Shown: one piece after another, positions 22,826 to 33,422 of the stretch
Layout: each line of letters starts with the position of its first letter
How positions within the stretch are numbered: the first letter of the stretch is position 1
Assembly (NCBI GenBank): GCA_002077065.1
Contig: NAJO01000006.1
Location: forward strand, 372,001 to 436,000
Direction of reading: 5' to 3'
Length of the DNA stretch: 64,000 nucleotides
Origin: Cryoendolithus antarcticus
Taxonomy: Eukaryota; Ascomycota; Dothideomycetes; Cladosporiales; Cladosporiaceae
Translations under genes and position numbers: made by a program
Notes under the pieces: model-generated
What the model was told of the DNA's origin: nothing
The model's input: only the letters and a program-made list of their open reading frames with translations
The model's database searches: none

Positions 22826-23128
22826 CTTGATGGATTTCGCGGTCGAAACGCTCTGAAGGGATCTGCCTCTTGAAGTCGTCAATGGAGGCACGCACTGAAT
22901 GCCTTCGGGAGTCAGGATCCTCCAGAGTTCTTCTATACTTTATGCGATGGTCGCTCGGAAGCTGATACTTGGAGTCTTTCGCTATGAATGTGGCTGCAAC
23001 TCCATGACCTCACTCACTCCACGCGCCGACGCGTTTCGCGTCAAAATGCAAGCCACTAGCGCCACCATCCATTGAACGTATTGCATTGATCCTTATGCAA
23101 CAGTATGCCGTGAGATAAGGCAAAGATC
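22826..23128. promoter_or_regulatory. Bidirectional promoter of CMR1 and HEM4 with an MCB-like core
   Basis: A compact 303-bp divergent promoter. It carries ACGCGT at 23029-23034 followed directly by TTTCGCGTC (23035-23042 plus flank), resembling the MluI cell-cycle box and an E2F-like site bound by MBF in fungi. This would suit S-phase expression of CMR1. Function is inference. Confidence 0.45.
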
Positions 23129-24127
23129 ATGGACGATCTCGAGCACAGCCTCGACAGTCTCTCAATCGACCAAAGCCCCATCTACCTTCTCAAGACCCGC
23201 TCCTCCCCCTCAGATGCCTACGAATCCCACTTCACCAACACTTCTTCTGGCAAGCAAGTCCCCATCTTCGTCCCCGTCCTGGAGCACGTCTTCCGCGACG
23301 ACGCTCTGCGCACCCTCCGACGCCATGCCGAGCGCTTCGCTTTCGCCGGAGGAAGCTCAGCAACAAAGCGCCAGATAGCTACCAACAACCCGGCGAAGAA
23401 GTATGGCGGGATGATATTCACTTCGCAGCGGGCTGTCGATGCTTTCGCTATCGTGGTGTCGAAGCTAGACCCGAGCAAGCTAGGGGCGATGTTCGATAAG
23501 GAGATGCCGTTGTATGTTGTTGGGCCTGCGACGGCGACTGGGGTCAAGTCGCTGGGACTGCCGTGTCCGGTGTTGGGAGAGGAGACGGGGAGTGGGGAAG
23601 TATTGGCGAAGTTCATTCTGGAGCATCAGCGGACGTTGGCGAGGGATGTGACGCATCTTGAGAGGAGGAGACTGCCGTTGTTGTTTCTTGTGGGCGAGCA
23701 GAGGAGGGACATCATTCCGAAGTCACTATCCTCCGAGACGCTGCCACCAAGTGAAAAGACACAGGTGATCGAGCTGATCGTGTACGAGACTGGAGAGATG
23801 GCCACATTCGAAGAGTCCTTCTCCACACTGTTACAGCAAGCCGCTAAGCAAAAGATTAAGCAGCAATGGGTCGTGGTCTTCTCACCGCAAGGCTGCGAAG
23901 CCATGCTCACCAGTCTACGCTGGCTCGACGAGAGCACAGGCCGCTTCAGCCAGTCAAGACGAGTTGCAAGCCAGAGCAAAAGCTGGATCGGCGTAGCCAC
24001 CATCGGCCCAACAACGCGCGACTATCTCAAGGAAGCCTTTGCCTTTACCGCAGACGTGTGCGCGGAAACACCCACACCCGAAGGTGTGTCCGAGGGCGTC
24101 AAGAGCTTCGAGAACCAGACACCATGA
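23129..24127 (+). CDS. HEM4: Uroporphyrinogen-III synthase
   Basis: 332 residues, single exon, ATG 23129. The enzyme closes and isomerises hydroxymethylbilane to uroporphyrinogen III in cytosolic haem synthesis. The fold is poorly conserved in sequence, but the family landmarks are present: IYLLKTRSSPSDAYE at the start, GGMIFTSQRAVDAFAIV in the first lobe, LFLVGEQRRDIIPKSL at the hinge, and VVVFSPQGCEAML with SWIGVATIGPTTRDYLKE in the second lobe. Length is typical of the fungal enzyme. Confidence 0.9.
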   Translation: MDDLEHSLDSLSIDQSPIYLLKTRSSPSDAYESHFTNTSSGKQVPIFVPVLEHVFRDDALRTLRRHAERFAFAGGSSATKRQIATNNPAKKYGGMIFTSQRAVDAFAIVVSKLDPSKLGAMFDKEMPLYVVGPATATGVKSLGLPCPVLGEETGSGEVLAKFILEHQRTLARDVTHLERRRLPLLFLVGEQRRDIIPKSLSSETLPPSEKTQVIELIVYETGEMATFEESFSTLLQQAAKQKIKQQWVVVFSPQGCEAMLTSLRWLDESTGRFSQSRRVASQSKSWIGVATIGPTTRDYLKEAFAFTADVCAETPTPEGVSEGVKSFENQTP

Positions 24128-24699
24128 ACTCTGCCTAAGACACCGTAGAGTTAGCCGTCCACGCTCGCCTTACAATCCGGAGATCACTCCCAAGTCTCGC
24201 GGCTAAGCTGCGTACAATTGCCTCTTGCACTTTGCGCACTGATGAGGGTTGTCGAAGAATCAGCTATTGGTGCATGCAAATTTGCGACTAGCCCGGAGAG
24301 AGGCTTTATTGAGTCCATACATGGTATCCATAGCTCTTAGCTGGTCCCGAAGTGTTTGGATGGCGCTTTGTGAGTGTACGTGAGCATCGTGCGGATCATT
24401 GTATTGAATGCTAATTCGCGCTTAGCGGTCGTAAACGATCAGCGGCGTGTCGAAGGGGAAAGAGGCACGCAGCGAAGTATAATCTCTCTGAGCATGGACA
24501 AACAGACTTAATCTCACGGTCATGCCTATAATGGCACAAGCTCGTACTCACAAATGAGGAGAGTGTAGGCAACATTGCTTCATGAGTACATACTACTGAA
24601 TCTCGCCCGCCGATGCAACTTATGCCGTCACATGCAAGCTAAGCTCCCAGCTAGCACCCACTGCAATGAACCCTGTACGTTTCCTGAAGCATTCCCATT
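24128..24699. other. Convergent intergenic region, no feature seen
   Basis: 3' flanks of HEM4 and RPL10. No coding signal is supported. Confidence 0.4.
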
Positions 24700-25595
24700 C
24701 TACGACTCGCTGGCGAACGCATCTGGGAAGCGGCGAACGTTGTGCTCGACGGGACCCTTGTTGCGGAGGAACTGCACGTAGGCGCCATCGACACGGACTT
24801 GACCCTTCGAGCGCTTCTCGACGTACTCAGCGCGGTCGAGGGGAGTGAAGCCCCACTTCTTGCTGACAATGATCTTTTGGCGGCCGGGGAACTTGTACTG
24901 GCTACGGCGGAGAGCCTCGATGGCGGTGGCGCGGTCTGATCCAATGTTAGTATCTGGAATAAGTGTCACGGACGGAAGGTTGTGGAACGTACTGTTGTCA
25001 CGAGTGCGGAGCGAGAGCAGAATCTGGCCGATGTTGACACGGGCGACGGAGCCGTTAGGCTTGCCGTAAGCACCACGCATACCGGTCTGGAGCCTATCGG
25101 CGCCGGCACATGACAACATCTTGTTGATGCGGACAACGTGGTATGGGTGTGCGCGAACACGCAGGTGGAAGGACTCCTTTCCGCTCGTCTTGACCATGTA
25201 CCTTGTTGTAGTGTTAGTTTCATCCTTCGTCCCAGTATCATGCAGAGTCTACACACTTGTTTGCGCAAATACGGGCGGCCTCGAGGGCCTCGGAACTCAG
25301 CTGCTCATACTCGTTGGAGACGAGGTGGACGCAGAGAGGGAACTCGTCGACATTTGCGCGCTTGCGGCCGAGATCGAAGATGCGGATCTTGGGGTCGGGG
25401 ACACCGCGGTTGAAGCGAGACTTGGGGTATGGCTGTATTCTGGTGTCAGACGTTGTTCATTGCGTTGCCACTGTGCTCCTCATGCTGGTCCCGCTCCAAT
25501 TTCGCAGTACAGTCGTCGGAGGAGCGCTGAGGCGTTCGGGGAGTTCGTACCTTGTTCTTGCAGTACCGGTAACACCTTGCTGGACGACGCGCCAT
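24700..25595 (-). CDS. RPL10: 60S ribosomal protein L10 (uL16, QM family)
   Basis: Exons 25595-25551, 25432-25257, 25201-24993 and 24935-24700 join in frame to 221 residues, the usual eukaryotic length. It starts [15 protein letters not shown] and continues [20 protein letters not shown], both universal in uL16. The functional loop region ([20 protein letters not shown]), which faces the tRNA P site, is intact. The third intron splits the codon before [19 protein letters not shown] and has a clear CTAAC branch site. A 15-residue first exon is typical of fungal ribosomal protein genes. It shares orientation with RPL30, 439 bp upstream. Confidence 0.96.
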
Positions 25596-26034
25596 TTGTG
25601 CGGTATTGACAGAAAGTGCTGGGTGGTGTGTAGAGAGAGGGAGGGTGGTGAAGACAAAGTGACGATGACTTGAGGTGGGCATGCCAAGACTTCGTGGATT
25701 GGAAATACAAAAGCGGCCCGTGCGTGGGGCGGATCAGACCAGGACGAAATGGAAGGAAAGTCAGAATGAGTCACTTGGAGTCAGATAGAGAGCGTTGGAA
25801 AGCTTGTGATAGTACATGAAGTGCCCGTGAGAGATGCACACGGATTGTCTATCGCTACGTGGGAGCTCCGAAGAACTTTCGCTGTATCGCGCTGCCGAGC
25901 GTCTGTACACTCGCACCCACGCCAGGCGGAGCGCCCTGCCCTTCAGTGCGTCGAGGCTTCCTCAAGCGTCACGGCAGGGTTCCTCATGCCTGACCGTCGT
26001 ACCTGCTCACTCGCGATGCTCATCAAGACGCCAT
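25596..26034. other. Intergenic: RPL10 promoter and RPL30 3' flank
   Basis: 439 bp between two tandem minus-strand ribosomal protein genes. No further gene was seen. Confidence 0.4.
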
Positions 26035-26624
26035 CTATGTCGGGTTCGTACTAAGAATGTCCGAGTCACCAGCGTCAAGAATCGCCATGGTTGAGCACCT
26101 GAACAGCTTCCCGCAGGCAGTACCCAACTCAATCTATCATTCAAGTCAGTACAACAATTCCCTCCAAAGTTCTGCCGCCGCAAAGCGAGCAAAAGCTTCT
26201 TCTCAGGGCCCCAGAGAAAGCAAGTAGTGTCCATGCCCTCCAGAGCCTTGTATTGAAGCTCCTTCGCTAGGCAAGAGTGTACAGTGTGGTTGAAGCTCCT
26301 TCTGGGGATAATGCGGTGGTGAACGTACGTTGTTGCCGGAGAAGTGGTGGACGGTGGTCTTGGCCAACATGCTGTAGTACTCGAGCTCTGACTTGCGGAG
26401 GGGCGGCGTGTTGCCGGCGATGATGATGAGCTTTGCCTTGCCGGAGCGTAGGGTCTTGAGGGTGGACTTGTAGCCAAGGGTGACTTTGCCGGACTGTAGT
26501 GAGGCTCTCGTCAGTCTCGTGCGCGGTGTTGCAATACCGTGTGGGACAAATCACATACCTTGATCGTCAAGGCCAATTTGGCGTTGATCGTATCAGAGGT
26601 CTTCGCTCCCTTCTTTGGTGCCAT
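26035..26624 (-). CDS. RPL30: 60S ribosomal protein L30 (eL30)
   Basis: Exons 26624-26559, 26493-26329 and 26133-26035 give 109 residues, the family length. It begins [22 protein letters not shown]. It then has the L7Ae/L30e RNA-binding core ([40 protein letters not shown]) and ends with [19 protein letters not shown]. Introns fall after Lys22 and Asn77, both in phase 0, with GTATGT and GTACGT donors. In yeast, L30 represses splicing of its own transcript; whether that holds here was not tested. Confidence 0.96.
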
Positions 26625-27268
26625 TGCGACGGTGATTAAATGTGTGAGTGGCGGGTGTCGAAGTCGTCAATGTCGTGATGCAGCAATTCGCAGTGCGATG
26701 AAATTGTGTGTGGGCGTGGACATGAATAAGGTTCGGAGACAAGGGCAATCCCGCTATTCCGCCAACCCTGTCCTTTCACGTGCATGCAACATCCCACTTG
26801 CCGACTCTCATGGACATCGAATACTTGAGAATTAGCAGAGGATGAAGGAAGCCAGAGTGAGCCTACAACGATGATGTGCGATGAACATGTTCAATCCTCG
26901 TTCTCAGCTACTTCTACGGCGTAGGGCTGAGACATGGTCGCTTAGCTACGCTCGGCATGTGAAATCGATGGGAAGGGTCCACGGAGGCTCGTCAACCGCG
27001 CATGGCCAGCACTCAATCCTTGAAACGTAGCGAATGTCATGTGCCAACACCGCTCATACGTGTCATACTACCTTCGCGTTCAGTCTTGAGGTCCAGCATC
27101 ATTGCAAGTAACTCTACTGTGGACTTTAGCTCCTATACGTTGGGCGTGAAGAAGACCTTCAAGATCGCATACTGTCGGCAGTGTATACTATGGCGCGGTG
27201 AATGCCTGTAAGAATTGAGCGACATAGATCAGATCGCAGTCATTGGAGCGACGCCATACACCTAAAGC
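26625..27268. other. Divergent intergenic region, RPL30 and coiled-coil gene promoters
   Basis: 644 bp upstream of both genes. No coding signal was recognised. Confidence 0.4.
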
Positions 27269-29359
27269 ATGTCCTCCGCCTCGGCCAAGAAGGCGACACC
27301 ATCAGCGCCAGCAAACCCCCGAAGACCCTTAGCCAATCCGAGTGCATCCTCATCCAGCACAACACCTGCGGCTCCCTCTCGAAGTCCCACCAGAATGAGC
27401 GCAACAAGTGGCACTACCACGCCAGGCGCACAATCCCTCAACAGAACCCGCTCCAGCCGCACAGGAACCCCCGTATCTGCAAGGGCCGCTGCAAGGAGAC
27501 CCGCAGCATCCAATGAGCCCGACGATGAGGTCAAAGCGGAGATGCAAGCCAAGTATGACGAGCTGCAGGAACAGCTTCGTCTGGCTGACGAGCGATCGAC
27601 GCAAGTCCAGCGACAGGCTGCGGTGCTGCAGATCAAGCTTGATGAAGCGCTGAAGGAGCAAGGGCTGCTGGAGGAGAGCGTGCATGAGCAGGTGGAGAAA
27701 GTGAATGATCTGGAGAACGAGAAGAAGGAAAGCCTGCGAGCGAGGAGGGAGATGGAGCAGATCTACGAGAGCGAGCGGAGCGCTGCTATGAAGGAGCGAG
27801 AGGAGGCGCAGACGCAGCAGGAAGACATGCAAGCGTCGATGCAGCGGCTGAAAGAAGCACTGCATTCTCGAGAGGTGCGCGCTGGACTGGACGATGAGCG
27901 ACGACCTAGTCTGTCCCGCAACTCCAGCTTCCGGAATAGCGGTGCCCCTTCGCCCAACCCAGAGACGACCAGCCCTTTCGCTCCCCCTGCTACACTTCAG
28001 CGAAGCGACTCGCGTAGCAGCTCCAAGCTTGTCATGCAGAAAGACAAGATCATCGAGTCTCTTCGTCTCGAGCTGGCAGAAGCGCACATCAAGCTAGTCG
28101 AGCTGGACAACATGGGCGGCGGCCGTCTACAAAAGCTCGAAGCAGAAATGTATGAGATCAAGATGCAGAATGCACGACTGATGGAAGAGAACGAGAGTTT
28201 CCAGCTATTGCTCAGCGAGAAGACACTCAATGGGGACTTCGGCCAAAGCGAAATGCTGCGACCTCGCTCGAACAATGGCTCTCGACCGCCTTCTAGACAC
28301 CCGCAAGGCAACAGTCTGGCAGACGAACTCGAAGGCCATGACGAGACTGAAACGAGCGAGGATTCCAGACGACTGCACGCCGAAGTCTCGAGTCTCAAGG
28401 ACCAAAACAAAGCGTTGACACTGTACATCAACAACATCATCTCCCGCCTGCTCCAGCACGACCAATTCGAGCAGATCCTCGACAAGACTCCTGATATCTT
28501 CTCCAGCGGCGGCGCAGCCTCTTCAGCTATAGCATCCCCAGCCAAGCCACAAGAGAAGGCCCTTCCAGCCCCTCCGTCCACAGAACAAGACGACGAGGCC
28601 CCATCTGGCTTCCTCCAACGCGCCCGCAGCGTGATGGGCGCCAAGCGGCCGCGTCCTCAATCTCAGATCTTCCCGTCCACAAGCACCTACACCGACCTTT
28701 CCTCCGATCAGCCAAGCTCACGACTCAACGAAGACCCCTCCACAGCACCGCAGGTTCCTCTCGGTCGCCGCGCAGTAAGCGGCGGCCAGTCTGCTCACCG
28801 CCGCTCGAATTCTGAGTGGGCTGGAGGTGCAAGTCTAGTGAATCAGATGTACCGACCTACACCCTCAGCCGCGCCTAGCGGGCTGGGGCCCGCGAGTCCG
28901 GGGCTGAGCTCACCGACCTCGACGAGGACGTCGTTTTTTGGCACAACGCCGGGATCAATAAGTCGTGTACCGTCTGCTAACACTGTGCCGACGATCTCGT
29001 CGATACCGGAGACTGCTGACGGGAAAGTGCCGCAGCGGGACAGCAAAGTCCCCGCGCCTCCCGCGGAGCCCTCAAGCAGCGCAGACGAGCAAGCTCAGCT
29101 TGCTTCCAACCCCTCATCCCCGCCCCGCAGTCTCAACTCCAGCGGCGAGAGCACGGCTGGCGGACGAGGGAATGGAGGAGCGATAATGATAGGCTCGAAG
29201 ATCCGGCCTTTGCGTCTTGTCCGAGAGGCGGAGGAGAGCCGAGGCGGCTCAGCAGGGGCCGCTGGAGGCGCGGGAAACAGAGGGAGCTGGTTTGGGTGGA
29301 TGAACAAAGGCGGTCTGCCTGGGATGGGTGATGGGGCGAAGGGAGGTAGCGGCCAGTAG
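27269..29359 (+). CDS. Long coiled-coil protein of unknown function
   Basis: Single-exon frame of 696 residues, ATG 27269. Residues 1-80 are Ser/Ala/Pro-rich and disordered. Residues about 85-215 form a near-continuous heptad coiled coil (KAEMQAKYDELQEQLRLADE onward), and a second coiled coil covers about 255-400 with a break. The C-terminal 300 residues are Ser/Pro-rich with many SP and TP sites. No enzyme motif, signal peptide or membrane helix is visible. This layout is common in fungal cytoskeletal or spindle-pole/polarity scaffold proteins, but no specific family was recognised. Confidence 0.8.
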   Translation: MSSASAKKATPSAPANPRRPLANPSASSSSTTPAAPSRSPTRMSATSGTTTPGAQSLNRTRSSRTGTPVSARAAARRPAASNEPDDEVKAEMQAKYDELQEQLRLADERSTQVQRQAAVLQIKLDEALKEQGLLEESVHEQVEKVNDLENEKKESLRARREMEQIYESERSAAMKEREEAQTQQEDMQASMQRLKEALHSREVRAGLDDERRPSLSRNSSFRNSGAPSPNPETTSPFAPPATLQRSDSRSSSKLVMQKDKIIESLRLELAEAHIKLVELDNMGGGRLQKLEAEMYEIKMQNARLMEENESFQLLLSEKTLNGDFGQSEMLRPRSNNGSRPPSRHPQGNSLADELEGHDETETSEDSRRLHAEVSSLKDQNKALTLYINNIISRLLQHDQFEQILDKTPDIFSSGGAASSAIASPAKPQEKALPAPPSTEQDDEAPSGFLQRARSVMGAKRPRPQSQIFPSTSTYTDLSSDQPSSRLNEDPSTAPQVPLGRRAVSGGQSAHRRSNSEWAGGASLVNQMYRPTPSAAPSGLGPASPGLSSPTSTRTSFFGTTPGSISRVPSANTVPTISSIPETADGKVPQRDSKVPAPPAEPSSSADEQAQLASNPSSPPRSLNSSGESTAGGRGNGGAIMIGSKIRPLRLVREAEESRGGSAGAAGGAGNRGSWFGWMNKGGLPGMGDGAKGGSGQ

Positions 29360-29795
29360 GAATGGTGGGTTTTGTATTAGGGATAGGTAGGATTTGAGGG
29401 TTCGACGAGGATTGGGGGATTGAGGGTGGGGGATTTGATACCCGGGCATTGATGGATTGAAGTGGTTCATAGACGGCATGTTATAGAAGCCTTGTGATTG
29501 CGGACTATTCATTACTGTTTGAGCTACTCAGGCGACATTACCTTCTCCACGGCTATCTGTACAGGGTGTTGGCTGGTGCAGCGATAAGCAGAGGTGCGTA
29601 AGCAAGACAAGCAAGGCGCTGAGAGACTCGCATTATTCTTGAAAGAAGCAGAGCCCCGGTCCCCTCTCGACCACTCCCGCTCGCGAAGCAGAGAACGCCG
29701 TCCATCATTATGCATCCATAAGCAAAGCAAGCCACATGATTCATACACTCATACCGTGCTCAAAACCCAGAGCGATATCCCGCCGTCCGATCCAC
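29360..29795. other. Convergent intergenic region
   Basis: 436 bp between two 3' ends. A minus-strand frame of 87 codons (29512-29249, ATG start) with a polar Met/Asn/Pro-rich beginning overlaps the end of the coiled-coil gene. It is not called as a gene. Confidence 0.35.
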
Positions 29796-31157
29796 TCACC
29801 ACTTCACACCCGGCGATTTGATCGCCTTCGACTTGGTCTCTCCCTCTCCAGCAGCACTCGGGAACATCTTCTTCCGCCTCGCCATCCCCTCCAAACACAG
29901 TTTCCCTACAACACATGCATGCTTACTCTTCGAATGGTAGCTGCTTTGCGTAGCCCACACAGGATGTCTCACAAACTCCACTTCGTCAGCCTTAACGCCC
30001 ATCAGCAAACTCAAGAATTTGTCGTTCGCGCGTGTAGCGTCGACGGTCTTACGGCCTTGGAAGTTCATATGCAGTACACGTAACTTAGCATGGGCGCCCA
30101 AGTGGCGGAGGAGAGAGTGCAGTTGCGGGTCGTGCACGAAGCGGCGTGCTTCAGCGGTCGAGAGCTGAGGGTTTAGAGAAGGTGCGGCGTCTTCGAAGAG
30201 GAAGGTCACGTGTCTGATCAGGCCGGTGTTCATGGGTCCGATAGCTTTCAGGAACCGTCGCACTGGTCTAAAGCCTAGCTCAGACCAGTCCGAGGCGAAT
30301 ATGTGGCCGTGACGACGGGACTGACGTTGGAAGAAGAACTCATTCTCGGAGTAGAGGATTGAGCGGGCTTCGTTGTGGACTGTGGAGCACGTGCGTAGGA
30401 AGGCTGCGGAGCGGGAGAAGCGGGTTGAGGGGGAGCCGAAGTCCAGACGGTCTCTGTTAGGTGTTACAAAGGTGAGACGGTAGATCTCGTTGCGGAGTTC
30501 CGGGGGCAGGTCGAGGAAACCGGCGTGAGATGCAGCCTGTGTGGCAGTAGACTTGCGTTTTCTAGCCTGGGGGAGGAGCTTCTGGCGTTTCCTAGTGGGT
30601 GCAGAGGGTGAGTCGTTGGGAGAGGCTTGGCGCTTGAACAGTGATTTGAGGTCGATGTTGAGGGTGATCTCTCTGTCTTCGCCAGCGGGCACATTCAATG
30701 TGACTTGCAGAGGCGGTAGATCAGTGCTCAAAGGCGAAACAGACTTCCGTATTGCCAGCCTGCACAGTGGCAGCTCGGTCTCCTCGTCGCTTGCATCCGA
30801 CGAGACGTCGCTGAGGGCATCGTCTGGTTCGGACAAGCCGAGATCCGAGAGAGGTGGCGACGGTGAGTAGGTACGTTTGCGGACGGGCTGTTTATTGACA
30901 ATGTCTTCATCCTCATCGTAGCTGGTCACGTCGTCGTCATCCTCATCGCTGGGCTCTGGCTCTTCATCACTAAGAGCAATCGCAGAGTCCACGAAGGGTG
31001 AGTCGGTTTTGGCGGTGCTTTTCCGTACGGGCCGTCCGGTCTTGGTGTTGTAGGTGATGCCAAAGTCGCCATCGCCTAGCTCCGGACTGCGTTGCTTGCG
31101 GATCATCGGCATTTTCGACGGCGTCGCGGTGTGTGTGATGTTAGATGTGAACGTCAT
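29796..31157 (-). CDS. Acidic/disordered protein with F-box-like (LPPELRNEIY) domain
   Basis: About 453 residues if started at ATG 31157, or 438 from ATG 31112, which has the better A at -3. The first 220 residues are acidic, Ser-rich and disordered, with basic KRKRQK-like patches that could serve nuclear import. At about residue 215 starts FLDLPPELRNEIYRLTFVTP, the degenerate F-box-like motif that opens a very large family of fungal proteins of unknown function. The segment after it (CSTVHNEARSILYSENEFFF) is typical of the same family. The partner and role are unknown; ubiquitin-ligase adaptor function is only a possibility. Confidence 0.72.
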   Translation of the reverse strand: MTFTSNITHTATPSKMPMIRKQRSPELGDGDFGITYNTKTGRPVRKSTAKTDSPFVDSAIALSDEEPEPSDEDDDDVTSYDEDEDIVNKQPVRKRTYSPSPPLSDLGLSEPDDALSDVSSDASDEETELPLCRLAIRKSVSPLSTDLPPLQVTLNVPAGEDREITLNIDLKSLFKRQASPNDSPSAPTRKRQKLLPQARKRKSTATQAASHAGFLDLPPELRNEIYRLTFVTPNRDRLDFGSPSTRFSRSAAFLRTCSTVHNEARSILYSENEFFFQRQSRRHGHIFASDWSELGFRPVRRFLKAIGPMNTGLIRHVTFLFEDAAPSLNPQLSTAEARRFVHDPQLHSLLRHLGAHAKLRVLHMNFQGRKTVDATRANDKFLSLLMGVKADEVEFVRHPVWATQSSYHSKSKHACVVGKLCLEGMARRKKMFPSAAGEGETKSKAIKSPGVKW

Positions 31158-31964
31158 GTGTGAGGGTGGCGAGAAAGTGAGGTCGCTTGTTTTGCGGTGC
31201 TTGGAGATGGAAGGTGCTCGCGGGGTGCAGCAGAAACGGAAGCAACGACAAACCTCGACCGCCGCGATTGGGAATGACAGCGTGCACGAAAGTCTGCTGC
31301 TAGGGCTCCGAACACTGCACAAAAGTCAAATGGTGAAGTCTCGACAAGGTGTAACGACAAGGCCGAAGCTGACGCCGCGCCGGTGGAGGTGGAGGCACTG
31401 AAATCTCCCGCGTCACGCATCGGCCAAGGTATGCATGTATGAAGTGCTTGCACCTTATGCCGCCATGGCGCATGCAATGTATTGAGTGCTGTCTACTCCA
31501 TTTAGCAGCAATGCCGTAGCTCGAATGGTGCACACGAGTATGCCGGGATAGCCGTGTAAATGGAAATGTAGCATTTGGCCTTCGCTTGCGGTTCATGTCG
31601 CGTCGAACTCACTGTAGCCACTGGATTGACTGGCTTGGCGGAAGAATTCTCGACACCTTGACAGTGACTCTCGCGGCGCTTCCAGTGCGGCCCTGATCAG
31701 CAGTGCATGCGGTGTGCTCGCCATAGGAGTATGGACGGCAAGTACTTGAGGTGGAGTCAATGAAGGTCATCAACAATCACGTCGAGCACGCGTGGGTGAC
31801 ATGCAGGTTGCATGCAGCGGCTCGTCTCGAACCGAGTAAGCGAAGCCAAACTTTCGAGCTTGACATGTGATCGTGTCTCGAAGAAAGATCGTCAGAACCG
31901 GAATGCACGACCGTGTCTCTTCCACTGCCTTTCTCTCGGTGGACACCGCCACACAATCTTCACC
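31158..31964. other. Divergent intergenic region, no further feature seen
   Basis: About 0.8 kb between the F-box-like gene and GPN3. No supported gene. Confidence 0.4.
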
Positions 31965-32864
31965 ATGGGCTCCCGCTACGGCACCATAGTCATGGGGCCT
32001 GCCGGCGCAGGCAAGACGACCTTCTGCTCCGCCCTGATCGAGCACCTCAAAATGAACCGGCGCTCTTGCTTCTACGTGAACCTCGACCCGGCAGCAGAAG
32101 ACTTCGCCTATACGCCCGACATCGACATCAAAGACTTGATCTCGCTGGAAGACGTCATGGAGGAGCTGCACCTAGGTCCGAACGGTGGACTGATATACTG
32201 CTTCGAGTTCCTGCTCGAAAATCTAGACTTCTTGACAGAGCCACTGGAAGATGTGACCGAGGAGTATCTGATCATTATCGATATGCCAGGGCAGATCGAG
32301 CTGTATAGTCACGTGCCGATATTACCTGCACTCGTCAAGACCTTGACGAGAGGGAGTCTGAACATCAGTATGTGCGCTGCGTATCTGCTGGAGAGTAGTT
32401 TTATTATCGATCGGTCCAAGTTCTTCTCGGGGACCTTGAGCGCGATGAGCGCTATGCTCATGCTGGAGCTACCGCACGTAAACATCTTGAGTAAGATGGA
32501 CCTCGTGAAGGGCCAGGTCGCAAGGCGGGATCTGAAGCGGTTCATCGACCCAGATACCAGTCTGCTGCAGGACGCGCCAGAAAGTGGACTAAAGTACGAG
32601 TACAAGGATGGCGTTGACAACGGGGATGCTGATGAAAAGAGCACGGTACTGGCTGGCGAGACCTTCGCATCTCTGAACCGAGCAGTGGCACAATTGATCG
32701 ACGAGTTCAGCTTGGTATCTTTCCTGAAGCTGGATGCGCAGAACGAGGACAGTGTCGGGACGATACTGAGCTACATCGACGATTGCATACAATTCCACGA
32801 ATCACAAGAGCCAAAGGAGCCGAACGATCAACTGGACGACATGGATGTCGATGGCATGGGCTGA
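31965..32864 (+). CDS. GPN3: GPN-loop GTPase 3
   Basis: 299 residues from ATG 31965; the upstream extension of the frame lacks support. The P-loop GPAGAGKTTF, the defining Gly-Pro-Asn loop in LHLGPNGGLIYCFEFLLENL, the G3 motif DMPGQIELYSH and the SKMDL base-recognition motif are all intact. GPN3 works with GPN1 and GPN2 in the assembly and nuclear import of RNA polymerase II. The C-terminal tail is short and acidic. Single exon, isolated from its neighbours by about 0.5-0.8 kb on each side. Confidence 0.95.
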   Translation: MGSRYGTIVMGPAGAGKTTFCSALIEHLKMNRRSCFYVNLDPAAEDFAYTPDIDIKDLISLEDVMEELHLGPNGGLIYCFEFLLENLDFLTEPLEDVTEEYLIIIDMPGQIELYSHVPILPALVKTLTRGSLNISMCAAYLLESSFIIDRSKFFSGTLSAMSAMLMLELPHVNILSKMDLVKGQVARRDLKRFIDPDTSLLQDAPESGLKYEYKDGVDNGDADEKSTVLAGETFASLNRAVAQLIDEFSLVSFLKLDAQNEDSVGTILSYIDDCIQFHESQEPKEPNDQLDDMDVDGMG

Positions 32865-33422
32865 GAGAATGTGACTGTACGATGTTGAGTGACGATCACA
32901 TGACTTACGCAAGCGACTGGTTGGAGACTGTATACTCCGAATGGTCCGCGCCGACAACCTTACATGAGTCAGTACGAGACACTCATCAAAGGTGGCTCGA
33001 GGTGAATCGATCGCCAAACGCGGCCACATTGCATGCCACCTGGGCAGGGAGCAGGTGCCATCACGCTGCGCATCCCACGAAGGTCCGCAAATTTCCCGCG
33101 GAGACGTCGAACCGATCTAGGCACACAGACGACTAGGCTATGTAAGCTGCAGACGGGGAAAGAAATACAGGAAGCGGGCAGCCATGCAGAGACTGGATAC
33201 CTGCTCGAGGAGCATGATGCGTGTTGGTCCCCAAGCAGAGTGTCGCAGAAGTTCCGCCCAGTCTTCGACCGAATTTGGCAACCCAGGACGAGTTCACGCC
33301 AGATCGAGACTTCGGGGGTGATCACATAGAGCTAGGAACATGCGCACGACAAGCGGGCGAATATCGGACCATTTTCCGACTGCGGGCGTGGGTCTAGAGT
33401 AGGTAGCTCCGCATTTTCGCTC
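32865..33422. other. Convergent intergenic region, no feature seen
   Basis: 558 bp between the 3' ends of GPN3 and the histidine phosphatase gene. Confidence 0.4.
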
